From: Rhodopirellula sp.
GTDB taxonomy: Bacteria; Planctomycetota; Planctomycetia; Pirellulales; Pirellulaceae
DNA: 22,794 nucleotides
Assembly: GCA_003513555.1 (NCBI GenBank)
Contig: DOPG01000264.1
Span: 6,368-29,161 of the forward strand
Direction of reading: 5' to 3'
Position 1 is the stretch's first letter. Each line of letters starts with the position of its first letter. Position numbers and translations under genes: made by a program. Below, piece by piece: positions 15,225 through 22,794 of this stretch. The notes under the pieces are model-generated. The model was not told the DNA's origin and made no database searches. It worked only from the letters and a program-made list of their open reading frames with translations.

Positions 15225-16574
15225 ATGGTCAATACACTTCTCCTCCCTGAATTGCGCGAGATGCTGGCCGATGAAAATCAGGCTGAGCTCAAGGAGTTCT
15301 GTGTAGCGTTGAATCCCGGTCGCACTGCCGAGTTCATGGAAGGACTCTCCGACGTCGAAGTCTGGGCAGTCCTCCAATTCGCTGAGCCCGATCGACGGGC
15401 CGAAATCTTTGGTTATTTTCCCGAAGAGCGGCAAGTCGCCATGCTGGAAGTCCAGCAGCCTGATCAAGTCGCTGAACTGGTCGAGGAAATTCCAGCAGAT
15501 GACCGTGTCGACCTCATTCAGGAATTGCCCGATGATCGTGTTGACCAAATCATGCCGCTGCTGCCCGTGGAGGATCGACGGGATATCCAGCGGTTGCAGT
15601 CCTACCCAGAGGGGACCGCTGGGGCCTTGATGACGACTGAGGTCGCCATGCTCAGTGAAAACCTCACCGCTCGCGAGGCGCTTGAGGAGCTGGGTCGACA
15701 GGCAAGTGAGCTGGAAACGATCTACTATCTGTATGTCGTTGATGAAAATCGTCTGCTCCGCGGAATCGTTTCGACTCGGCAACTCGTTTCTTCGCTGGTG
15801 CGCCCCACGAGGAAGCTTGGTGAGATGATGGAAACCGATCTGGTGGTGGCCATCGCGAGCGACGATCAGGAAACGGTCGCTCAGGCCGTCGAAAAATACA
15901 ATCTGCTAGCGATCCCGGTCGTCGATAGTGGGCGTCAGTTATTGGGGATCATCACCCACGATGACGTTATCGATGTCGTTCGAGAAGAATTGGCCGAGGA
16001 CGCGCAGCGGATCGCTGCGGTCGCACCACTGGAGGACGAGTATCTGAGAATTGGGCTATGGACCCTTTCCTGGAAACGAGGAATCTGGCTGACCATCCTC
16101 TTTTTTGCGGCTCTGCTTACCGCCTTTGCACTGCGGCACTATGAGCTCGAATTGGAAAAGTTCACGTGGCTCGTTTGGTTTATACCTCTGATCATCAGCG
16201 CTGGTGGAAACTCAGGCAGCCAATCGGCAACTCTCGTCATCACAGCGATGACCAGTGGCGAAGTCGAATTTCGTGACTGGCCGCGGGTGATGTACCGCGA
16301 AGTGCTCGTCTCGTTGACCCTGGGTGGCTTCTTGTCCCTGATCGGCTGGTTGGTTGCGATCTTCATCGCACCTAACCTTCAGGATGCCCTTGTGATTCCC
16401 CTGACGCTGCTGTCGGTCATCGTTTGCGGTTGTCTGTGCGGTGGAGCGTTGCCCATCCTGTTTAAGCGATTGGGGCTTGATCCCGCCATGATGAGTAATC
16501 CCTTCGTGGCCGGCATCGTTGATATTCTGGGGATCGTGATTTATATCAACATCGCTCGATTTGTGCTCGGCTAA
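15225..16574 (+). CDS. mgtE: Magnesium transporter MgtE
   Basis: A 449-aa MgtE-type Mg2+ channel of the inner membrane. An N-terminal MgtE_N helical domain (about 1-125, rich in Asp and Glu) is followed by two CBS domains (about 126-190 and 191-260), which act as the Mg2+ sensor that closes the pore. After a linker helix come five membrane helices (about 285-449). Family pore residues are visible in the PLIISAGGNSGSQSATLVI segment and in DPAMMSNPFVAGIVDILG near the end. The start is given as the ATG at 15225; a TTG at 15177 would add 16 residues with no better Shine-Dalgarno. It follows efp on the same strand with 209 bp between, which hold a hairpin at 15040-15075. A transcription start of its own is likely. 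Confidence 0.95.
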   Translation: MVNTLLLPELREMLADENQAELKEFCVALNPGRTAEFMEGLSDVEVWAVLQFAEPDRRAEIFGYFPEERQVAMLEVQQPDQVAELVEEIPADDRVDLIQELPDDRVDQIMPLLPVEDRRDIQRLQSYPEGTAGALMTTEVAMLSENLTAREALEELGRQASELETIYYLYVVDENRLLRGIVSTRQLVSSLVRPTRKLGEMMETDLVVAIASDDQETVAQAVEKYNLLAIPVVDSGRQLLGIITHDDVIDVVREELAEDAQRIAAVAPLEDEYLRIGLWTLSWKRGIWLTILFFAALLTAFALRHYELELEKFTWLVWFIPLIISAGGNSGSQSATLVITAMTSGEVEFRDWPRVMYREVLVSLTLGGFLSLIGWLVAIFIAPNLQDALVIPLTLLSVIVCGCLCGGALPILFKRLGLDPAMMSNPFVAGIVDILGIVIYINIARFVLG

Positions 16575-16728
16575 GCAAGGCTCAGGATTGGCCTCAAAAT
16601 CCAGGGTTAGCGAACAGATTCTGTGCGTGGGACAACACGTGCGACAGTTTGGATTAGCAACTGGGCAGCAGAAGCGTCGCGTGATTTCCTCGCATTTCAC
16701 TCATGTCGGTAAGCGGATGGATGGCCAC

Positions 16729-16761
16729 AAAAAAAGGCGACCAACAAAGTTGGCCGCCTTT
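16729..16761 (-). terminator. Rho-independent terminator of groEL
   Basis: On minus, AAAGGCGGCCAAC pairs with GTTGGTCGCCTTT (13 bp, one G-U) around a TTT loop, and the 3' arm continues into a run of seven T. It begins 28 nt after the groEL stop, so it ends the groES-groEL transcript. On plus it lacks a U-tract and is a poor terminator for mgtE. Confidence 0.88.
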
Positions 16762-16789
16762 CTGTAAGGATCATCCTGTCGGGTCAGGA

Positions 16790-18409
16790 TCAATACATGT
16801 CGTGATCGCCACCGGTACCTTTGGCACCACCCTCTTTTGGCTTTTCTGCGACCAAAGCGTCGCTGGTCAGCAACAAGGTTGCAACACTGGCTGCGTTTCC
16901 AAGTGCGGTGCGAGTCACTTTCGTCGGGTCGATTACGCCAGCTTTAACAAGATCTTCGTAGCTGTCAGTCAACGCGTTGTAGCCGCCGTTACCCTTCATG
17001 CCGAGAACTTTCTCGCACACGATGCCACCGTCCTGACCAGCATTCTCAGCGATCATTGTGAGTGGAGCACGGCAAGAGCGTAGCACGATGTTGTAACCAA
17101 CCAGTTGATCTTGACTAAGTTCCTCTGCAGGTTTGACCGTACCAGAAGCACGCAACAGAGCGACACCGCCACCGGGAAGGATTCCTTCTTCAACTGCAGC
17201 ACGCGTTGCGTGCAGCGCGTCCTCAACGCGAGCCTTCTTCTCTTTCATCTCGCTCTCGGTTGCAGCACCAACATTCACCTTTGCAACACCACCAGCGAGT
17301 TTCGCAAGTCGCTCTTCGAGTTTCTCACGATCGTAGTCGCTGCTGCTGTTTTCGATCTCGCGACGAATCTGGTCGATCCGGGCTTTGATATCGCTAGTCT
17401 TACCGCCGCCTTCGATGATGGTCGTATTGTCCTTGTCGATGATGATCTTTTTGGCACGACCAAGTTGTGGAAGGTCGACGCTCTCGAGCTTGACGCCGAG
17501 TGCTTCAAAGATTGCGTTGCCACCGGTAAGGATTGCGATATCTTCCATCATCGCTTTGCGACGATCCCCGTATCCGGGCGCCTTGACGGCACAAACGGTG
17601 AAGGTGCCACGAAGTCGGTTGATGACGAGAGTCGCAAGGGCTTCGCCATCAACATCTTCGGCGATGATCAACAGAGGCTTGCCCTGTTGCACAACTTTCT
17701 CAAGCAGTGGCACCATGTCTTTAATGTTGCTGATCTTTTTCTCGAACACCAGGATGTAGGCGTCTTCGAGAACTGCTTCCATCGAGCTTGAGTCGGTCAC
17801 GAAGTAGGGTGACAGATAGCCGCGGTCGAATTGCATTCCCTCGACCCATTCCTGCTCGGTTTGAAGGCTTTTGCCTTCGTCGACGGTGATCACACCGTCT
17901 TTTCCGACTTTGCTCATCGCGTCTGCAAGCAAATCGCCGATCTCCCGATCGTTGTTGCTCGCGATCGTTGCGACGTTAGCCATGGCTTCCTGATCTTTAA
18001 CCTTGGTTGCCATCTTGTGCAACTTTTCGGTGAGATCCGAAACTGCGGTCTCGATACCACTTTTCATCTGGATCGGGTTAACACCCGCAACAACAGCCTT
18101 CAGGCCTTCGTTGAAGATCGCTTCCGCCATGACGGTTGCGGTGGTGGTTCCGTCGCCAGCAACATCGCTGGTCTTGCTGGCGACTTCGCGAACCATACGA
18201 GCGCCCATGTTCTCGTAGACATCTTCGAGATCAATCTCCTTGGCGACCGTGACGCCGTCTTTTGTGACAGTTGGACTGCCGAAGCTCTTCTGAAGAATCA
18301 CGTTGCGACCCTTCGGGCCGAGTGTGACTTTCACTGTGCGGGCAAGCTTGGAAACACCGCGGCGAATCGCTTCGCGTGCTTCTTGGTCGAATGCAATAAT
18401 CTTTGGCAT
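16790..18409 (-). CDS. groEL: Chaperonin GroEL
   Basis: A 539-aa 60-kDa chaperonin subunit forming the ATP-driven folding cage with GroES. TLGPKGRNV (29-37) and GDGTTT (85-90) form the ATP site, and the apical domain segment EGMQFDRGYLSPYF and the GGGVALLRA segment are intact. The C-terminus ends GGAKGTGGDHDMY rather than the usual GGM-rich tail, a feature that varies among paralogues; planctomycetes often carry several GroEL copies. It follows groES by 63 nt and ends in a strong terminator. I see no CIRCE element before groES. Confidence 0.98.
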   Translation of the reverse strand: MPKIIAFDQEAREAIRRGVSKLARTVKVTLGPKGRNVILQKSFGSPTVTKDGVTVAKEIDLEDVYENMGARMVREVASKTSDVAGDGTTTATVMAEAIFNEGLKAVVAGVNPIQMKSGIETAVSDLTEKLHKMATKVKDQEAMANVATIASNNDREIGDLLADAMSKVGKDGVITVDEGKSLQTEQEWVEGMQFDRGYLSPYFVTDSSSMEAVLEDAYILVFEKKISNIKDMVPLLEKVVQQGKPLLIIAEDVDGEALATLVINRLRGTFTVCAVKAPGYGDRRKAMMEDIAILTGGNAIFEALGVKLESVDLPQLGRAKKIIIDKDNTTIIEGGGKTSDIKARIDQIRREIENSSSDYDREKLEERLAKLAGGVAKVNVGAATESEMKEKKARVEDALHATRAAVEEGILPGGGVALLRASGTVKPAEELSQDQLVGYNIVLRSCRAPLTMIAENAGQDGGIVCEKVLGMKGNGGYNALTDSYEDLVKAGVIDPTKVTRTALGNAASVATLLLTSDALVAEKPKEGGAKGTGGDHDMY

Positions 18410-18472
18410 GATTTTTCTTAAGTTGTGTTGTGAATGTCAGTGGGACAAGAATTGCTGTGCGATCGCCGGACT

Positions 18473-18790
18473 CTATCCGATGACTGCAAGCACGTCGTCT
18501 TCACGCATCAGCAAGTACTCGACGTCGTCGATCTCGACCTGCTCTCCTGCGTAACTGCTGAACAAAACGACATCGCCGTTGTTCAACTGGCTCTCCGCTC
18601 GCGAGCCGTCATCAAGCAGACGTCCGCTACCCACAGCGACGACCGTGCCGCGAGCTGGCTTTTCGCGAGCGGAATCAGGGAGAACGATTCCGCCTGCGGT
18701 TGTCTCTTCACTCTCGACTCGCTTCACGACGATTCGCTCGCCCATGGGTTGAAGGCGAATTTTGGACTGTTTTTTGGTGGCGGTTGCCAT
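18473..18790 (-). CDS. groES: Co-chaperonin GroES
   Basis: A 105-aa lid of the chaperonin. After a short Lys-rich N-terminal extension (about 1-10) come LQPMGERIVVKRVE, the mobile loop segment EETTAGGIVLPDSAREKPARG (roughly 28-48), and the domain ending VEYLLMREDDVLAVIG. Slightly longer than the usual 95-97 aa because of the N-terminus. It is the first gene of groES-groEL. The 720-bp region upstream holds the promoter, but neither a CIRCE inverted repeat nor a clear heat-shock sigma promoter is visible. Confidence 0.97.
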   Translation of the reverse strand: MATATKKQSKIRLQPMGERIVVKRVESEETTAGGIVLPDSAREKPARGTVVAVGSGRLLDDGSRAESQLNNGDVVLFSSYAGEQVEIDDVEYLLMREDDVLAVIG

Positions 18791-19054
18791 CGGTGGAGTA
18801 CCTCTCTCTACGAGCGGGAATTGTAGGTCTGTCTGTCTTATTGAAATATCGCGTCTGCTCCGCCACGGTCATCCCCGGACGCCAATTTGGCATCTGGCGG
18901 GTCGAACTGGACGTTCAGCGCACGATTGGCAGTCAACTGCAATGGTGATCACTCTGTAGCAACCCCCGTGCCATTGGTTGAAAATGTTTCGCAAGTCATT
19001 GCTATCATTGGGTTTGGTGGAAAATGAAATCTCGGCTTCCATTGTCAGGTTTCC

Positions 19055-19083
19055 AAATTGGCAGGCAGCGGCCTTGCCAATTT
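19055..19083. repeat. Inverted repeat (bulged hairpin) in the groES-tkt gap
   Basis: AAATTGGCAGGC (19055-19066) faces GCCTTGCCAATTT (19071-19083) across an AGCG loop, giving 12 pairs with one bulged base. It could be a structured RNA element, a repeat copy or a protein-binding site; no U-tract follows. Confidence 0.45.
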
Positions 19084-19485
19084 CGGGGGCGTCATGCCGC
19101 GCAAGGCCGGGATTCGTCGCGCAACTCGCGTCTGGTTTGCATCTGGTCGGGACGTTTGGCTTGGTAGCTCGAGATGCCTCTCAGTCGGACACCACAGAAG
19201 CCTGACGATTGCGCTGTTCTTGGCTTTTTGGTAGAGCATTTTCAGGCATGATTTGGCTGAATTCCTGTCCAGCACAAGCCACGGGTTTCGGCTCGAGCCT
19301 GGATGTGGCGTCATTAGGAATCTCGGCTTTTGCCGGTGCGGGCCAAGAATATAGACGTACAGGCAGTTTGCATCTTGGTTTGAAGCAAAACCGGTTCCAG
19401 CTCAATTCCGCTCGCACAGGTTTGTCTGAAGGGTGTGGACGTTGACAGATGCCGCTTACCGTCTCTGTCCAGCACCTTCCTGAGC

Positions 19486-19506
19486 AAAAATCTCGCGTTC
19501 GCCAGA
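19486..19506 (-). terminator. Probable weak terminator of tkt
   Basis: On minus, TCTGGCGAACGCGAGA forms a short stem (TCT/AGA, one mismatch, GC/GC around a small loop) followed directly by TTTTT. It begins 4 nt after the transketolase stop. The position is right but the stem is weak. Confidence 0.45.
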
Positions 19507-19510
19507 GGGT

Positions 19511-21556
19511 TTAACCTTTTGCGGCCTCAGCCACGGCCTCAGCGGTGATGTTGAAGTGCTTGTAGACTTCGCTGTAGGGTCCACTGGCGCCATAACCGTG
19601 CATCCCGACGAACTTACCGTCGAGTCCCAGCCAGCGGTCCCACGACATTCGGAGGCCAGCTTCTACCGCGACGCGGTTGGTGACCTCGTTGGGCAGCACC
19701 TGTTGCTGATACTCGATGGATTGATCGGCAAAAAGATCGAGGCATGGCATGCTTACCACACGGACTTTCCTACCCCCGGCGGTCAAAGTCTTGGCTGCTT
19801 CAACGCACAGTCCCAGTTCGCTGCCACTGCCCATCAAGATCGTGTCGGGAGTGCCTTCACAGTCCGAGAGAATGTAGCCACCCTTACTGGATAGGCTCGC
19901 TGGGGCGTAAGTGTCCCGATCGAGCGTCGCCATGTTTTGGCGTGAAAGGACGAACGCACTCGGGTGCTTCGTCATTGCCATTGCGGTTCGGTAGCACTCA
20001 GCGACTTCATTTGCGTCGCCTGGGCGGAATACGTACAGTCCCGGGATCGCCCGGCAGGCCGAGAGGTGCTCGACAGGCTGGTGGGTCGGCCCATCTTCAC
20101 CCACACCGATGGAATCGTGAGTGAGAATGTAGGTCACAGGTTGGTGCATGATGCTCGCCAATCGCATCCCGGCCCGCATATAGTCGGTAAAGACGAAGAA
20201 GGTGGCTGCATAGGACTTCAGGCCAGACAGTGACATTCCATTCACGATGCCCGCCATAGCGTGCTCGCGAATGCCGAAGTGAAGGTTGCGTCCCCCGTAG
20301 TGTCCTGGCAGAAAATCGCCAGCGCCCTCGAATGTCAGATTTGACTTGTTGCTGGGGGCCAAGTCGGCCGATCCACCGATCATGAACGGGATATTTGCTG
20401 CAATCGCGTTGAGCACTTTACCGCTACTATTTCGCGTTGCGTCACCTTTTTCGCTGGCTTCAAACGAGGGGATATCTGCGTCCCAGCCCTCTGGCAGGTC
20501 GCCATCGAACATCGCCTGAAGCTCTTTTGCTTTTTCAGGATTCGCGGTTTGGTACGCAGTCCAAATCTCAGCCCAAGCGGCATAACTCTTGGCGCCACGC
20601 TGGCCGACATTGGCGTCAAAGTGTTCCCGAACGCCATCAGGGACGTAGAACTTCTCATCGGCTGGCAGCCCGTAGCTTTCTTTTGCCAAGGCGATTTCGT
20701 CCCAGCCCAACGGTGCACCGTGGGCACCATGGGTGTCCTGTTTGTTCGGTGCTCCGTATCCGATGATGCTTTTTACGATGACCAGGGTCGGCTTGTCACT
20801 GCATGCCTTGAAGTTTTCCATTGCCGCTTGCAGAGCCGCGAGGTCATTCGCGTCGTCGACTTTGAGAACGTTCCAGCCGAGGCCTTCGAAGCGTTCAGCG
20901 ACGTTTTCACTGAAGGCTAAGTCGGTGTCACCCTCGATCGTGATGTGGTTGTCGTCGTACAGCCAACAGAGGTTATCTAGTTTCAGGTGTCCCGCCAAAG
21001 ATGCCGCCTCACAGGCGACTCCTTCCATCAGGTCGCCGTCGCTGCAAACTGCGTAAACGTCATAGTCAAACAGCTGATGTTCGTCGGTGTTGTAATTGTC
21101 GGCCAGCCATTTCTGAGCCATTGACATTCCGACAGCGTTGCTGACACCGGCTCCCAATGGGCCAGTGGTCGTTTCGATTCCAGCGGCTTCACCAAATTCG
21201 GGGTGACCTGCACAAGGGCTGCCGATTTGTCGGAATGTTTCGATGTCCTCGAGCTTGATAGACAGCTCGTCAGTCGTTTGCCCCGTTTCGTCGGTCGCCT
21301 TGACCCCACTGAGGTGCAGTACGCTGTACAGCAGCATTGATGCATGCCCGCACGAAAGAATGAAACGGTCTCTGCCGGGCCAATTGGGTTGGGCAGGATC
21401 GTATTTCATCGCGTGGTTGAAAAGCTGGTAGGCAACCGGGGCCAATGCCATGGGGGTGCCTGGGTGTCCGCTGTTGGCAGTTTGGACCGCATCCATGCTA
21501 AGGGTGCGGATGGTGTCGACTGCAAGTTTTTCAATGTCGGTCGATGCTACGCTCAT
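19511..21556 (-). CDS. tkt: Transketolase
   Basis: A 681-aa thiamine-diphosphate enzyme transferring two-carbon units in the pentose phosphate pathway. NSGHPGTP (28-35) has the catalytic histidine H31. SDGDLMEG (172-179) to LYDDNHITIEG (199-209) is the ThDP/metal-binding motif, with Ser in place of the first Gly of GDG. The pyrimidine domain has FGIREHAM, whose glutamate activates the cofactor, and the HDSIGVGEDGPTHQP segment for sugar phosphate. Length is typical. I chose the ATG at 21556 (MSVASTD); the frame is open to a TTG at 21628, which would add 24 unconserved-looking residues. It lies 173 bp from surE. Confidence 0.97.
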   Translation of the reverse strand: MSVASTDIEKLAVDTIRTLSMDAVQTANSGHPGTPMALAPVAYQLFNHAMKYDPAQPNWPGRDRFILSCGHASMLLYSVLHLSGVKATDETGQTTDELSIKLEDIETFRQIGSPCAGHPEFGEAAGIETTTGPLGAGVSNAVGMSMAQKWLADNYNTDEHQLFDYDVYAVCSDGDLMEGVACEAASLAGHLKLDNLCWLYDDNHITIEGDTDLAFSENVAERFEGLGWNVLKVDDANDLAALQAAMENFKACSDKPTLVIVKSIIGYGAPNKQDTHGAHGAPLGWDEIALAKESYGLPADEKFYVPDGVREHFDANVGQRGAKSYAAWAEIWTAYQTANPEKAKELQAMFDGDLPEGWDADIPSFEASEKGDATRNSSGKVLNAIAANIPFMIGGSADLAPSNKSNLTFEGAGDFLPGHYGGRNLHFGIREHAMAGIVNGMSLSGLKSYAATFFVFTDYMRAGMRLASIMHQPVTYILTHDSIGVGEDGPTHQPVEHLSACRAIPGLYVFRPGDANEVAECYRTAMAMTKHPSAFVLSRQNMATLDRDTYAPASLSSKGGYILSDCEGTPDTILMGSGSELGLCVEAAKTLTAGGRKVRVVSMPCLDLFADQSIEYQQQVLPNEVTNRVAVEAGLRMSWDRWLGLDGKFVGMHGYGASGPYSEVYKHFNITAEAVAEAAKG

Positions 21557-21729
21557 CAGCGTGTTCACTCGCGTGGTGAGAGACGGTAAATGTTTTATTT
21601 CACCGGAAATCGTACTGGTTGTGGGCAATTATCGGAAGGGGCGAGAAGCCGCGAGTTGCTCTGCCGGCCCATCGCGCAGCAGCGTCATGGCCGTCACCAC
21701 ACCCTTTGTGCAAGCGGTAGCCGTTGTTG

Positions 21730-22491
21730 TCAGCCCTTGAGGTCCCATTTGGGCATTTTTTCCAGTATTTCTTGCTCTGTGAGATCGAATTTCAAGGGCG
21801 TCAGCGTGACGTTGCCGCGGCGAAGTTCGGTCACATCCGCTTGCTCAGCCGGTGGCTGATTTGGTTCCGACCAAAGCGCCCAGTAGTATTCTCGGCCTGC
21901 CGGGTCTTGCCGTTTCTCGTAGCTATGGCCGTACTGCGCGAGCCCCATTGGGACGATCCGCAATTCTTTGGCAGAATCGGTAGCCGCTGTGGGTATGTTC
22001 AAATTGAAGAGGCGGCCTTGAGCCTCAGGCTGTTTGGCGATACCACCAATCACATTCTTGGCAATGACGGCAGCTGCCTGAAAATCCGAGTCTTCCGAAT
22101 ACTCCAAGGAAACGGCAATGCTGGTGACACCGAAGAATGCACCTTCAATGGCTGCAGCCACGGTTCCGCTGTAAAGCACGTTGATTCCGGCATTCAAGCC
22201 ATTGTTGATGCCGCTCACCACCAAGTCGACAGGATTATCTCTGAGTAATTCGCCAATGGAAAGTTTGACGCAATCGGCCGGTGAGCCGTCGACTGCCCAA
22301 GCCCAGTGGCGGCCATCACGGTGAATTGACTTGCAAGTCAAAGGCTTCAGGAACGTGATCGTGTGCCCAACTCCGCTTTGTTCTGTGGCGGGGGCAACAA
22401 CAATGACTTCGCCCAAATGACGCAGTTGCTGTTCCAGTGCTGCCAAACCGGGGGCAAATACACCATCGTCGTTTGTTAATAGAATCCGCAT
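21730..22491 (-). CDS. surE: 5'-nucleotidase SurE
   Basis: A 253-aa metal-dependent 5'/3'-nucleotidase (also exopolyphosphatase in some species). The metal ligands are all present: D8 and D9 in TNDDG, S39 in EQSGVG, and N96 in SGINNGLN. DGSPADCVKL (68-77) and SGTVAAAIEGAFFG are further signatures. The C-terminal tail reaches MPKWDLKG. A GGAGAG about 8 nt before the ATG at 22491 is a reasonable Shine-Dalgarno. It is not linked here to pcm or rpoS, its partners in Escherichia. Confidence 0.96.
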   Translation of the reverse strand: MRILLTNDDGVFAPGLAALEQQLRHLGEVIVVAPATEQSGVGHTITFLKPLTCKSIHRDGRHWAWAVDGSPADCVKLSIGELLRDNPVDLVVSGINNGLNAGINVLYSGTVAAAIEGAFFGVTSIAVSLEYSEDSDFQAAAVIAKNVIGGIAKQPEAQGRLFNLNIPTAATDSAKELRIVPMGLAQYGHSYEKRQDPAGREYYWALWSEPNQPPAEQADVTELRRGNVTLTPLKFDLTEQEILEKMPKWDLKG

Positions 22492-22794
22492 TTCGTCTCT
22501 CTCCGTTCCGTAAAATCACCATGCCTGATGGGTTTCGAATGTCTTTGCCGCCCCCCCCGAACATTAACGCCAAGGCTTTGCGGGTTTCGGTTGGCTCGTT
22601 CTCGCTAGTCGGTTTTGTTCATTGCACATCGCGGACCAGCTCACGCGTGCACACTTCGGATAATTGTGGCAGGTTGGGAACTCGTGACGCCTGCTTGCAG
22701 CCTGGTGTTGCATTTAGTTTACAGGTCCTCCAGTTATTTGCCTGGTCCTTGTATGCCTGGTCACTTGTATGCCAGATCCTTGGGTGCCAGATCC
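22492..22794. other. Upstream region of surE running to window end
   Basis: 303 bp holding the surE leader, an 8-C homopolymer at 22551-22558 and, at the right end, a tandem repeat. One minus-strand frame is open from the window edge for about 57 codons, but its edge part is translated repeat and the rest is not protein-like, so I do not call a gene. Confidence 0.5.
22739..22794. repeat. Tandem repeat of about 15 bp, continuing past the window
   Basis: Four units are visible: 22739-22753 (TGCCTGGTCCTTGTA), 22754-22769 (TGCCTGGTCACTTGTA), 22770-22784 (TGCCAGATCCTTGGG) and the first 10 bases of a fourth from 22785 (TGCCAGATCC). Units differ by a few substitutions and one 1-bp insertion. The array reaches the last base, so its full length is unknown. 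Looser matches (such as CAGCCTGGTGTTGCAT near 22699) may be decayed units. Confidence 0.75.

Larger units (their letters stand above)
18791..19510. other. 720-bp gene-free region upstream of groES
   Basis: Lies between groES and the transketolase end, both on minus. Open frames here (e.g. 18978-19205 plus, 19181-19417 minus) have poor protein character and I do not call them genes. It contains a bulged hairpin (19055-19083), an 11-bp near-palindrome GCCAATTTGGC (18881-18891) sharing the CCAAATTGG core with that hairpin's left arm, and two copies of AATCTCGGCTT (near 19028 and 19318). The right end holds the transketolase terminator. The groES promoter must lie in its left part. Confidence 0.4.

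Noticed and set aside
15069..15782. 237-aa open frame antisense to mgtE
   Set aside because: It is fully covered by mgtE, whose domains are clear, and matches no family; it is a shadow of the codon pattern.
17105..17791. 228-aa open frame antisense to groEL
   Set aside because: GroEL is certain on the other strand; the antisense translation has no recognisable domain.
18978..19205. 75-aa plus-strand frame in the groES-tkt gap
   Set aside because: It includes a hairpin, has no clear ribosome site and no recognisable features.
22738..22794. CRISPR array at the window end
   Set aside because: Units are directly adjacent with no spacers, and the period is only 15-16 bp; it is a plain tandem repeat.

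Overview
The window reads as a piece of a planctomycete chromosome, most likely from the Pirellulales (Rhodopirellula/Blastopirellula-like). The evidence is two secreted formylglycine sulfatases in tandem, moderate GC, weak or absent Shine-Dalgarno sequences at most genes, several secreted or small proteins of planctomycete type, and housekeeping genes scattered outside their usual operons. This placement is inferred; no rRNA or other phylogenetic marker was compared. I see no tRNA, rRNA, CRISPR array, insertion sequence or phage gene.

Left part (1-7019). Two sulfatase genes lie head to tail on the minus strand, 3 nt apart; the distal one runs off the left edge. After a 508-bp stretch without a convincing gene come an antibiotic-biosynthesis-monooxygenase-fold protein and a stand-alone FHA-domain protein, both minus. 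On the plus strand follow a YhcC/TIGR01212-type radical SAM protein, whose start is fixed by a strong AGGAGG, then a four-helix membrane protein overlapping by ATGA a small HELAH-motif metallopeptidase-like protein.

Middle part (7049-14379, all minus). RdgB-type nucleotide pyrophosphatase lies just downstream of a secreted protein with two SPOR-like segments. Next is a same-strand run that in transcription order is epmB, an internally duplicated ABC-2 permease, a RaSEA-like radical SAM enzyme, and a flavin-dependent halogenase-like oxidoreductase. The last two form a possible undescribed enzyme pair and are the most interesting part of the window.

Right part (14446-22794). EF-P is divergent from epmB and keeps the lysine that EpmB substrates carry. 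mgtE (Mg2+ channel/transporter) follows on plus. On minus are groES-groEL, with a strong intrinsic terminator, transketolase, and surE. A tandem repeat of about 15 bp runs off the right edge.

Functional links visible here: EpmB and EF-P act together in translation of proline-rich stretches; GroES and GroEL form one chaperonin; RdgB and SurE are both nucleotide-housekeeping enzymes but are not adjacent. The other neighbours have no obvious shared pathway.
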